Virus record (IMG/VR): IMGVR_UViG_3300043446_001708
Span: 1-35,965 of that record
From: a virus
Strand: one strand, 5' to 3'
DNA length: 35,965 nucleotides
Shown: piece after piece, positions 24,655 to 30,171 of the stretch
Position numbering within the stretch: position 1 is the stretch's first letter
Layout: each line of letters opens with the position of its first letter
Translations under genes and position numbers: made by a program
Notes under the pieces: generated by a model
The model's input: the letters and a program-made list of their open reading frames with translations, nothing else
The model's database searches: none
What the model was told of the DNA's origin: nothing

Positions 24655-24999
24655 ATGAAACACACAAAAGAAGAAATAGAGAACGCTCGGAAACGGCTCG
24701 AAGAAGTAATCTTCTACGGTCTGCCCGAAGGAAGGCGACCAACTATCTACACTATCTGTCGGAAAGTTTCGCCAAGCGGGGCGACGAGGTGGCTGTCGGT
24801 CAAGGTCGTAGGACAGGACAGAGAACTAGTAGATGTGACCTACTATGTCGGGGTCGTCCTCGGTTTGCAGATACAAGACACAGGGCAACGCGCTGTAAAG
24901 GTTGTCGGCGGAGGCATGGACATGGGCTACCACTTGGCTCACTCTATTATCGGAACGCTGTGCGGACATAGCAAAAAGTTTCGTCACGAGTGGGCGTGA
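24655..24999 (+). CDS. Conserved phage protein with GGGMDMGYH motif
   Basis: A 114-residue protein. After a charged helix (TKEEIENARKRLEEVI) come TIYTICRKVSPSGATRWLSV, a beta part with DVTYYVGVVLGLQ, and the motif KVVGGGMDMGYHLAHSI. The same order (S-x-S-G-x-x-R, then G-x-G-M-D-M-G-x-H) recurs in many uncharacterised phage proteins from diverse hosts, to my recollection; its function is unknown. The start was chosen from CAGAAAGGGA nine bases upstream; an earlier frame start lies inside P3. This is a single gene with its own promoter. Confidence 0.78.
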   Translation: MKHTKEEIENARKRLEEVIFYGLPEGRRPTIYTICRKVSPSGATRWLSVKVVGQDRELVDVTYYVGVVLGLQIQDTGQRAVKVVGGGMDMGYHLAHSIIGTLCGHSKKFRHEWA

Positions 25000-25000
25000 G

Positions 25001-25036
25001 GTCGTAAGACAGGAACAATGTTAGGCGTACCTAACA
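25001..25036. repeat. GTCGTAAGAC copy plus palindrome TGTTAGG-N4-CCTAACA, copy 2
   Basis: GTCGTAAGAC (25001-25010) begins directly after the stop of the previous gene, and the 7-4-7 palindrome (25019-25036, centre CGTA) ends 2 bp before the CRP-type site of P4. The dense packing of three palindromes ahead of one promoter suggests combined regulation. Confidence 0.6.
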
Positions 25037-25038
25037 GG

Positions 25039-25093
25039 TGTGCCAAGAGTCACATAGAAAGAACTTGACACGATAAAAGAACCGTGTTACAGT
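25039..25093 (+). promoter_or_regulatory. Promoter P4 with variant CRP-type site
   Basis: TGTGCCAAGAGTCACA (25039-25054, one change in the left arm), a 10-bp gap, TTGACA (25065-25070), a 17-bp spacer and TACAGT (25088-25093, the best -10 of the set). The leader has a perfect GAGGG-GAAA-CCCTC hairpin (25106-25119) with a GNRA loop. Confidence 0.8.
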
Positions 25094-25136
25094 AACAACA
25101 ACAACGAGGGGAAACCCTCACAACGAAAGGGAAATA

Positions 25137-25703
25137 ATGAAAAAGGCAGACATCGAAAGGTGTATCCAGACGAGAACATTCGTTCGGAAGGAAACAGGGT
25201 ACGGGCAATCGTACACCCTCCTTCCCATCGAAATCACCACCAAAAAGACCAACAGGCACGGCAGCGGCGTAAGCGCGGTCAAGTGCGAAATATGGTCGGT
25301 CTACAAGGGGGAGGCGACACCTCAAATCCACCACGCGACAGGGCAAATCTGCACGGAGGTCTACGGTCTGAACGAAATCTCAGGCGAGCAGACAGCGTGG
25401 TTTGATAGCAAGTGTCACGGTCTTACGACAGAGAACATCGTCGAACTTGTCCGCAAGGCGCACGAGGAGAAAGAAGACAGGGCAATCCAAGCGGAAATCT
25501 ATCGCACCCGCACTATCGCCACAGGCGATGACCTTATGACCCGCTTGCAGGCTCTCACAGGGATTACAGCGCGACGAGATGTCCACAACCGCAGAGGCTA
25601 CGAGACAGACATCAGCAAGGTGTCAATCACAGTAGACGAACTTGCAACGCTGGTCGAACTGTTGGAGAGCGCGGGTCTTATGGCAGGAAAGGTAGGTGCG
25701 TGA
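25137..25703 (+). CDS. Unknown protein of the forward arm
   Basis: A 188-residue protein. Residues 1-90 look beta-rich (YGQSYTLLPIEITTKKTNRH; VSAVKCEIWSVYKGEATPQ), and residues 95-188 are helical (TENIVELVRKAHEEKEDRAI; VDELATLVELLESAGLMAG). There is no recognisable enzyme motif. The ribosome-binding site CGAAAGGGAAATA precedes the ATG. It is the largest unknown of this arm and the first of three consecutive genes under P4, since 25705 and 25908 follow within a few bases. The helical second half could be a dimerisation or partner-binding domain. Confidence 0.72.
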   Translation: MKKADIERCIQTRTFVRKETGYGQSYTLLPIEITTKKTNRHGSGVSAVKCEIWSVYKGEATPQIHHATGQICTEVYGLNEISGEQTAWFDSKCHGLTTENIVELVRKAHEEKEDRAIQAEIYRTRTIATGDDLMTRLQALTGITARRDVHNRRGYETDISKVSITVDELATLVELLESAGLMAGKVGA

Positions 25704-25704
25704 C

Positions 25705-25911
25705 ATGAAACAGTATTTCAGGACTGTTTATCTTGGCGACAGAGAAAACCCAAGTCGCTACCACATTCGGCAAGGCGACGGTTGGGCATTGGTGCGGACA
25801 AAAGGTAATCGTATGGCGCGATACCAAACGAACGGCGGGTGGGCAGGATACAAACTGCCAGCACACATTCGTCAGTTTGTCGAAGCAACAACACACGAGG
25901 TCACGGCATGA
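25705..25911 (+). CDS. Small basic unknown protein
   Basis: A 68-residue protein starting one base after the previous stop; AGGTG lies eight bases before the ATG. It has a compact beta pattern with Arg/Lys and aromatic residues (YFRTVYLGDRENPSRYHIRQ; GWALVRTKGNRMARYQTNGG) and a short helix at the end. Such small WW- or SH3-like sheets often bind nucleic acid or partner proteins, but this is only a resemblance. Its stop overlaps the next gene's start (ATGA), so both are likely to be made together. Confidence 0.6.
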   Translation: MKQYFRTVYLGDRENPSRYHIRQGDGWALVRTKGNRMARYQTNGGWAGYKLPAHIRQFVEATTHEVTA

Positions 25912-26162
25912 ACAGCAACCTTAGATACCGCCGACAAGTGGTGGCACAGAAAGCGATTGCTGACAGGCTTGCCCGCAAGAAAGCGCGACAGGCACGACAA
26001 ACCCGCCGACAGGCGCGAGGATACACAGGGCGTAGGCTTGCGGTCATCGCGTTGAGTCTCATCACGGGGATTTCGGCAGACCCGTCACACCCGTTCGGTG
26101 TTCTCATCGCAGGCGGGTGTCTCGTTCTTGCCTTGTTCACTATCGGAGTAGCGGAGAGGTAG
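25908..26162 (+). CDS. Small membrane protein with basic N-terminus
   Basis: An 84-residue protein. Residues 1-43 are extremely Arg/Lys/Gln-rich (RLARKKARQARQTRRQARG); residues 44-82 are hydrophobic with two short segments (LAVIALSLITGISA and VLIAGGCLVLALFTIGVA) joined by a DPSHPFG turn. It is probably an inner-membrane hairpin protein with a cytoplasmic basic arm. Its ATG overlaps the preceding stop (ATGA). Membrane-active early proteins can exclude other phages or change the host membrane potential; that is speculation here. It lies away from the lysis genes, so a holin role is less likely. Confidence 0.6.
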   Translation: MNSNLRYRRQVVAQKAIADRLARKKARQARQTRRQARGYTGRRLAVIALSLITGISADPSHPFGVLIAGGCLVLALFTIGVAER

Positions 26163-26183
26163 TCATGTCTTACGGCAGGGATA

Positions 26184-26212
26184 CGAACACTTGTTCTCCG
26201 AACATCTGTTCG
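26184..26212. promoter_or_regulatory. Tandem LexA-type boxes
   Basis: CGAACACTTGTTCT (26184-26197, one mismatch) and CGAACATCTGTTCG (26199-26212, perfect arms) lie 15 bp apart centre to centre, about 27 bp upstream of the CRP-type site of P5. Tandem spacing suggests cooperative binding. Confidence 0.55.
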
Positions 26213-26238
26213 TGTCTTGCGGGACATGGCTTGGAGGG

Positions 26239-26293
26239 TGTGACAAGAGTCACAAAAGAAATACTTGACAAGTCTCTACGAGTGTGTTACGCT
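26239..26293 (+). promoter_or_regulatory. Promoter P5 with CRP-type site
   Basis: TGTGACAAGAGTCACA (26239-26254), a 10-bp gap, TTGACA (26265-26270), a 17-bp spacer and TACGCT (26288-26293). The leader has a GTGGG-GAAA-TCCAC hairpin (26301-26314, one G-U closing pair) before the CAGAAAGGGA site. Confidence 0.82.
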
Positions 26294-26334
26294 TGTAGGA
26301 GTGGGGAAATCCACAACAACAGAAAGGGACAACA

Positions 26335-26439
26335 ATGACACTACAAGGATACAACCGCATGGCGCGGGCGTTCTTGGAAAAGCGGGTCGAAGCACGACCA
26401 ACGACCAAGAGGAAACGCACGAGCAAGCGGGTCAAATAA
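26335..26439 (+). CDS. 34-residue Arg/Lys-rich peptide
   Basis: Starting at the ATG five bases after CAGAAAGGGA, this codes for a 34-residue peptide: a short helix (TLQGYNRMARAFLEKRVEAR) and a strongly basic end (KRKRTSKRVK). It directly follows promoter P5 and its leader hairpin, so it should be well expressed, which argues for a real peptide rather than a chance frame. It could bind nucleic acid or an acidic host protein. It is followed by minihelix copy B. It might also act as a leader whose translation controls the gene at 26533. Confidence 0.55.
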   Translation: MTLQGYNRMARAFLEKRVEARPTTKRKRTSKRVK

Positions 26440-26445
26440 TCCGCA

Positions 26446-26485
26446 GGGTGAGTGGCACACATCGGGGTTCGAGTCTCCGACACCC
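26446..26485 (+). other. 40-nt tRNA-minihelix-like element, copy B
   Basis: It has the same plan as copy A: GGGTG/CACCC, a 12-nt segment starting AGTGGCAC, and a T-arm with stem CGGGG/CTCCG (one G-U) and loop TTCGAGT, with a single A before the closing strand. The stem pairs differ from copy A but pairing is kept, which points to selection on RNA shape. It lies 7 bp after the stop of the 34-residue peptide. Confidence 0.6.
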
Positions 26486-26488
26486 ACG

Positions 26489-26504
26489 ACTGTCATAAGA
26501 CAGT
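26489..26504. repeat. Palindrome ACTGTC-ATAA-GACAGT
   Basis: Perfect 6-bp arms; this is the GTCATAAGAC variant of the dispersed motif. It directly follows minihelix copy B, just as the GTCGTAAGAC palindrome follows copy A. Confidence 0.6.
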
Positions 26505-26532
26505 TACAAACGCCGAAAGGGGCAAAACAAAA

Positions 26533-26970
26533 ATGGAAACACAGGAAATGGTTGTGATTTATCACGACCCCGACGCACACAGCGGACTGCGGAAAGACCC
26601 CGCATGGTTCGTAGACGGGTACGGGCATAACCTCGTTGCCACAGTAAAAATCAACAGAGATGAATACATTGACATTTATTGTGACGGAGAGATGAAAGCC
26701 AATGTGTACCACAAAGACAGGGCAACCGATGGTCGGGACACGGTAACTGATTGGAGTGGTTGGCAACAACACGGTATTACGACAGACACAGAACTACATA
26801 ATGCTATTGACGCAGGCAAAGTAGAGTTTGATATGAACTCTTGGTTTGACTTGTATCAAACAAGTGTGGAACCGTTGGCTGAGAACGGCTGGCTGGACTG
26901 CGTAAATCACAGTCTTGACGAGGCTATTGAACAAGCAAAAACTATTCTTGCGGAAGCGATGGACAAGTAA
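26533..26970 (+). CDS. Unknown acidic protein
   Basis: A 145-residue acidic protein with CGAAAGGGGCA as ribosome-binding site. The first half is beta-like (METQEMVVIYHDPDAHSGL; TVKINRDEYIDIYCDGEMKA) and the second helical (SLDEAIEQAKTILAEAMDK at the end). It is the first gene of a run of six tightly packed genes up to 28356. No promoter is visible upstream, so it is probably reached from P5 through the minihelix and palindrome. Acidic proteins of this size can mimic DNA, but the charge pattern here is not extreme. Confidence 0.7.
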   Translation: METQEMVVIYHDPDAHSGLRKDPAWFVDGYGHNLVATVKINRDEYIDIYCDGEMKANVYHKDRATDGRDTVTDWSGWQQHGITTDTELHNAIDAGKVEFDMNSWFDLYQTSVEPLAENGWLDCVNHSLDEAIEQAKTILAEAMDK

Positions 26971-27248
26971 TGGGAACACAGACGGATTACTTCACCGAAT
27001 GGTGGGACAAGTATCAACCCGATACAGACGAGGACGGGTGCGTGTCACGCCTGTACGAAACCTACGGCGATGACCTTGCCACAGTCAAAGCAACCCCAAT
27101 GGGTCGCGTGTGGACTGTCATCGAAGGCGACGGACAACAGTTCATCGTCAGCGGTATGCATTATGTGAACCGTGTCGGATACTTCATCACCCGCAACGAA
27201 TGGGAACATGACAACATCATTGTCCCGCTGGAAGGAGGCGACCAATGA
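26970..27248 (+). CDS. Unknown small acidic protein
   Basis: A 92-residue acidic protein; its ATG overlaps the previous stop (TAATG). It opens with YFTEWWDKYQPDTDEDGCV and contains a beta-type stretch (VWTVIEGDGQQFIVSGMHYV, then RVGYFITRNEWEHD). It belongs to the packed group 26533-28356. A similar W-x-V-x-E-G-D...F-x-V-x-x-G-x-H-Y-V-N pattern appears in unknown phage proteins that I cannot name. No enzyme residues stand out. Confidence 0.68.
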   Translation: MGTQTDYFTEWWDKYQPDTDEDGCVSRLYETYGDDLATVKATPMGRVWTVIEGDGQQFIVSGMHYVNRVGYFITRNEWEHDNIIVPLEGGDQ

Positions 27249-27670
27249 AACTGATTATCCACGCAGGAACAGGGACAGTAATCCCTGCCGATGACGAAGT
27301 GTTCATCGTAGATACAGACAACCTGACAGACGAGGAGAACGCACTCATTGAGTACGGCTCTGACTCCAATGCAGGAGAGGTAGCACGGCGAGCAGGAACA
27401 AACCTTGCCACACCATACGCAAACGAGGAGGAAGCATTGACCCTGTATTACGACATGAAACAAAAGTTTGGTTGGGTCGGGGTCATCTACAACGATGAGG
27501 ACATTGACAATGTTCTCCCAGAAGGAACACAAATAGAAAGAGAAGCGATGAAAAACAAAATCAAAACAACCCGTATGTGGCAAAAGCACATGGAAGACGC
27601 CCTCTGCCAAGAGGGAACAGCGTGTCTGCATGACGCAATGGACGAAGCCACAGAAGGAAACGACCAATGA
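27245..27670 (+). CDS. Unknown acidic protein
   Basis: A 141-residue, strongly acidic protein, ATGA-coupled to its predecessor, with GGAGG in the previous gene's last codons as ribosome-binding site. The first part is beta-like (MKLIIHAGTGTVIPADDEVF, IVDTDNLTDEENALIEYGSD). The last 45 residues are helical with a CxxxxxxC pair (EDALCQEGTACLHDAMDE). The start LIIHAGTGTVIPADDEV recalls short phage proteins of unknown function often found in strings. It may be a regulator or anti-host factor, but the sequence does not say. Confidence 0.68.
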   Translation: MKLIIHAGTGTVIPADDEVFIVDTDNLTDEENALIEYGSDSNAGEVARRAGTNLATPYANEEEALTLYYDMKQKFGWVGVIYNDEDIDNVLPEGTQIEREAMKNKIKTTRMWQKHMEDALCQEGTACLHDAMDEATEGNDQ

Positions 27671-27831
27671 AAACATTTACCGTAGTAGTAACGCTTGTTT
27701 ATCGTGTCGAAGCAGACAGCCGAGACGCCGCAATAGATATTGCCGCCACACAAACCGACAGAGGTGAACCGCTGGAGGGAACAGAGTTCCTATCAGGCAA
27801 CTACCTGACCATTGAGGGGGAGTACGAATGA
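27667..27831 (+). CDS. 54-residue unknown protein
   Basis: This 54-residue gene is coupled by ATGA at both ends. The sequence MKTFTVVVTLVYRVEADSRD, then AAIDIAATQTD, reads as strand-strand-helix, as in small ferredoxin-like modules where a D-A-A-I helix follows a V-x-V-x-A strand. A ferredoxin-like dimer is a guess. Its tight overlaps with both neighbours make it a convincing gene despite the length. Confidence 0.65.
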   Translation: MKTFTVVVTLVYRVEADSRDAAIDIAATQTDRGEPLEGTEFLSGNYLTIEGEYE

Positions 27832-28073
27832 AACTGTACGAAATCGCAATCGTCGCAAAGGGAGAGTTTGTGGAACGAACTGTGTGGGAAGTAGACGGGA
27901 GAGGAGACAGACACAACCGCCTGCCTCGGCACCTCATTGACATGGCTCACACCATTGCGAAAGCAGTCGGGGGTAATGAGGTGCGTATCTATCTCACCAC
28001 ACTTGGTCGCCTCACAAAGACGGGACTGACCCCACAAACAGGATACGAGGTGTATAGTGCGCCTGTCGTATGA
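27828..28073 (+). CDS. Unknown small protein
   Basis: An 81-residue protein, ATGA-coupled to the gene before. The pattern is strand, linker, helix, strand (MKLYEIAIVAKGEFVERTVW; RLPRHLIDMAHTIAKAVGGN; EVRIYLTTLGRL). It is basic overall. GGGGAG lies six bases before its ATG, in the previous gene. The function is unknown; its place next to 28057-28356 (17-bp overlap) suggests that both act at the same stage. Confidence 0.65.
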   Translation: MKLYEIAIVAKGEFVERTVWEVDGRGDRHNRLPRHLIDMAHTIAKAVGGNEVRIYLTTLGRLTKTGLTPQTGYEVYSAPVV

Positions 28074-28356
28074 CCGAAAGATACAGTTGGCAAAGGTGGT
28101 AGACCGACTGACCCCTCGCCCATATCGTCCTCGCGTGGTGTATGTGATACGCCGAAAGTTTCGAGGGAAGCCAATGCCGAAGGAGTATTGGTGCGGTGCG
28201 TGGCGATACTCAGGGGTTGGCTGGACTGACGAACTGAAACGAGCGTACCCATTCTCCTCATACGCGACAGCACAGTCCACCCTGCGGACAACTGTTTACC
28301 TATACGGGTATGAGACAGGTATCGAACCTCATCTTATGGCACGGGTTAGGTCGTAA
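28057..28356 (+). CDS. Basic unknown protein at the end of the forward arm
   Basis: A 99-residue basic protein from GTG 28057, overlapping the previous gene by 17 bp; an ATG nearby is in a dead frame. Key segments are PRPYRPRVVYVIRRKFRGKP, EYWCGAWRYSGVGWTDELKR and AYPFSSYATAQSTLRTTVY. The F-S-S-Y-A-T-A stretch followed by hydrophobic residues resembles a recurrent small phage family of unknown function. The stop codon TAA lies within a GTCGTAAGA copy of the dispersed motif. A strong terminator follows at 28377. Confidence 0.65.
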   Translation: MRLSYDRKIQLAKVVDRLTPRPYRPRVVYVIRRKFRGKPMPKEYWCGAWRYSGVGWTDELKRAYPFSSYATAQSTLRTTVYLYGYETGIEPHLMARVRS

Positions 28357-28376
28357 GATTTATTAGACTACTCACC

Positions 28377-28420
28377 GAGCCTGCCGTGTCTGTTCCTTCC
28401 CAGACATGGCAGGCTCTTTT
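28377..28420 (+). terminator. Terminator ending the forward arm
   Basis: A GAGCCTGCC/GGCAGGCTC stem extended by TGTCTG/CAGACA, with an 8-base loop and then TTTT. It lies between converging genes. The U-tract is on the forward strand, so it mainly stops forward-arm transcription; its 3' edge overlaps the last bases of the whiB-like gene. Confidence 0.85.
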
Positions 28421-28682
28421 ATTTGTAGTCGTAGGTGTCGGAGAGGTTGGCGCGTTCGCGCGGATTTAGACCCCCGAACACCCCAAACCGATACGGCAAC
28501 TCTTTCTCTATCTGCATCGCCTCATCTAAACATTGCTGTCTTACGACACATACTTCACAGAACCGTTTAGCCTGCTGATAGGGGCGGTCTGTCACATCGC
28601 CTACAATCTCAGGGAAGAACACTTCTAATGGTGCGCGGAGACATTCTGCTTTATCTGTCCATGCGTGAGGACTTTGCCCCAT
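28419..28682 (-). CDS. whiB: WhiB-family iron-sulphur transcription regulator
   Basis: An 87-residue protein with the four WhiB cysteines C14, C42, C45 and C51 (spacing 27-2-5) that hold a [4Fe-4S] cluster, followed by the turn GVFGGLNPRER (usually G-V/I-W-G-G) and a short C-terminus. WhiB proteins bind the principal sigma factor and occur in actinobacteria and their phages; phage copies can interfere with host WhiB proteins. The start at 28682 overlaps the previous stop (TAATG) with AAGGTG upstream. The codons for V-V-R-Q include an exact GTCGTAAGAC. It lies last in its operon, against the bidirectional boundary. Confidence 0.9.
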   Translation of the reverse strand: MGQSPHAWTDKAECLRAPLEVFFPEIVGDVTDRPYQQAKRFCEVCVVRQQCLDEAMQIEKELPYRFGVFGGLNPRERANLSDTYDYK

Positions 28683-28930
28683 TACACACCTTGCGGTCTG
28701 CGCCACAAAGCGGGAGAGAAGTTTGCCTCTACTGCTTTACGGGTGGCGACATCTCCATAGACGCGCATGATGAACAGGCAGGGGTCTGCCCCGTCGCTCC
28801 ACAGGTCGTCCTCTGTGGAGGTGGACGGGACACCATCGTGTGTGTAACACACGGACGGACTAATCCAACTGTTCCGCAAACCGATTTCGTACCATTTGTC
28901 GAAATCAAAGTCTGCTATCGGGTCGGACAT
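28682..28930 (-). CDS. Conserved small actinophage protein
   Basis: An 82-residue acidic protein: DFDFDKWYEIGLRNSWISPS, VCYTHDGVPSTSTEDDLWSD, then GADPCLFIMRVYGDVATRKA and a final SPALWRRPQGV. The C-x-T-H-D-G-x-P-x-T...D-P-C-x-x-x-x-R pattern is familiar from many actinophage genomes as a protein of unknown function. The two Cys and the His might bind metal. It is TAATG-coupled to the SSB gene before it and to WhiB after it, so it may belong to the same regulatory or replication stage. Confidence 0.72.
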   Translation of the reverse strand: MSDPIADFDFDKWYEIGLRNSWISPSVCYTHDGVPSTSTEDDLWSDGADPCLFIMRVYGDVATRKAVEANFSPALWRRPQGV

Positions 28931-29313
28931 TAGAACATTTCCTCTGCGCCGAGCGTGTCCTTCACATTGCGGATAACTTGACCTGTGCGGTCTTTCACCC
29001 ATGCGTTCCAACGACACGACATTGCAACCTCGTCGGCAATCAACTTGATTGACTTGCCCTTCGTTCCGTCCTTCTTCGTGAACTCGTCCTGTTCCAAACG
29101 ACCCACGATAACTACCGTGTCGCCTTTCTGAATGGACGCTGAGGCGTTCTCTGCGGTCTTGCCAAAGCATACGACATTGAACCATGAGGTTTTTTTCTTA
29201 TCGTCCTTGCCTGTGGTGCTGGCAACGGTGAACTCTAGGACGCTCATGTTGCTGGTCGTGACACGCATCTCTGGTGGCTGTCCAACATTTCCGCTAACTG
29301 TGATTGTGTTCAT
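28930..29313 (-). CDS. ssb: Single-stranded DNA-binding protein
   Basis: A 127-residue OB-fold protein: MNTITVSGNVGQPPEMRVTT, EFTVASTTGKDDKKKTSWFN, VVCFGKTAENASASIQKGDT, VVIVGRLEQDEF. These are the standard SSB segments that bind single-stranded DNA as a tetramer. The end DTLGAEEMF is a short acidic tip like the partner-binding tail of bacterial SSBs, but the long disordered linker is missing. AAGGAAGG precedes the ATG. It works with the annealing protein and exonuclease further upstream. Confidence 0.92.
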   Translation of the reverse strand: MNTITVSGNVGQPPEMRVTTSNMSVLEFTVASTTGKDDKKKTSWFNVVCFGKTAENASASIQKGDTVVIVGRLEQDEFTKKDGTKGKSIKLIADEVAMSCRWNAWVKDRTGQVIRNVKDTLGAEEMF

Positions 29314-29467
29314 TGGGTTTTACCTTCCTTGTCAGGGGGATTGTTTTGTTTGCTCGGAGTGAGCAGACATGGGTTGGGGGTTCTGTCATTGTCACAAAGG
29401 TTGTGACTGTCTTAGGACATGATGGGCAGAACCAGTCTTGTCGTAGTGAGATACCTTTCCCGACCAT
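29294..29467 (-). CDS. Possible small zinc-finger protein
   Basis: This 57-residue frame overlaps the SSB start by 20 bp. It contains WFCPSCPKTVTTFVTMTEPP and THVCSLRANKTIPL, that is CxxC, then H-x-C, typical of small phage zinc-ribbon proteins with a C-x2-C...H-x-C-x-x...K pattern. The ATG at 29465-29467 has no ribosome-binding site, and a longer frame upstream looks non-coding. TGTCCTAAGACA (29408-29419), a variant of the dispersed palindrome, lies within it. It is real only if expressed from an unusual start; the zinc motif is the main support. Confidence 0.45.
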   Translation of the reverse strand: MVGKGISLRQDWFCPSCPKTVTTFVTMTEPPTHVCSLRANKTIPLTRKVKPNEHNHS

Positions 29468-29498
29468 GCGGAAAGGGTACAGGAGGGGTGTGTGAATG

Positions 29499-30095
29499 TC
29501 AATGTTTCTTGCAGTTTTTCTTTGCCCATTTCTTGGACGGTTTATATGTTCCTTGTGTGCCGTCTTCTTTCTGTCCGCAAGGGTTGCCGACAATGTGGGC
29601 AGCGCACCCCCACCCGAAGTATCCTCTGCCGTACTTGTCGTACCAGAACTTTGCTGGCACGCCTTTCTGTCTGGCTACCTTAGGGTCTAGGTATTTCCAT
29701 GTGCGGAACCCGAACTTGGCGATACGATTAGCGACCACGATTTGTTGCACCTTTGTTGCGCGGTCAGGGCTGGCGGCGTAATCTTCCCCACCCCATCTTT
29801 CCCATGTGCCACGCTGTTTTGAGTGGAATGTTCCTGCTGTCATTATTCCTAGACCACCCGCGAACTTGCCTGTGTTTGCCCAATCGCTGTTTGTTTCGCA
29901 TCGAGCGAGGGCTTCCCAATACGCAAGCGGTGCGGTGCTTGGGTCAAGCATCTGTTTATAGAGTTCAAGTTTTGCCCTTTCTTCCCTGCGTTGTTGCAGG
30001 GTGATTATTCGCGCATTACTTTCTTCTTCCGCTAATGCGCTTGACGGAAATGCTAGAAGGGATAGGACGATTGAGGTTGCAATAAGTTTTCGCAT
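29499..30095 (-). CDS. Secreted Rpf-like lysozyme / transglycosylase
   Basis: A 198-residue protein with a clear Sec signal peptide (MRKLIATSIVLSLLAFPSSA, likely cut near residue 22). It has a short coiled coil (30-50) and a resuscitation-promoting-factor-like domain: LAYWEALARCETNSDWANTG, with the catalytic Glu at 67 next to Cys66, then GGLGIMTAGTF, WGGEDYAASPDRATKVQQI and VANRIAKFG. Rpf proteins cut peptidoglycan glycan strands. The C-terminus is basic with Cys residues. AAAGGAG precedes the ATG. Secretion by the host would let it weaken the wall from outside, alongside the M15 endolysin. Confidence 0.88.
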   Translation of the reverse strand: MRKLIATSIVLSLLAFPSSALAEEESNARIITLQQRREERAKLELYKQMLDPSTAPLAYWEALARCETNSDWANTGKFAGGLGIMTAGTFHSKQRGTWERWGGEDYAASPDRATKVQQIVVANRIAKFGFRTWKYLDPKVARQKGVPAKFWYDKYGRGYFGWGCAAHIVGNPCGQKEDGTQGTYKPSKKWAKKNCKKH

Positions 30096-30171
30096 GATGC
30101 TCCTTTGTTTATGGGACAGGGTTAGTTATCTTCCATACATCTCCTAACTGTGTTACGGGTCGTTCTTTAGT

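Noticed and set aside
26165-26338. Forward frame starting MSYGRDTNTCSPNICSC
   Set aside because: It has a fair ribosome-binding site and two Cys, but it runs through the tandem LexA-type boxes, promoter P5 and its leader hairpin, which explain the sequence better.
27161-28280. Reverse-strand frames of 171 and 159 codons
   Set aside because: They are opposite six tightly coupled forward genes with good start signals.
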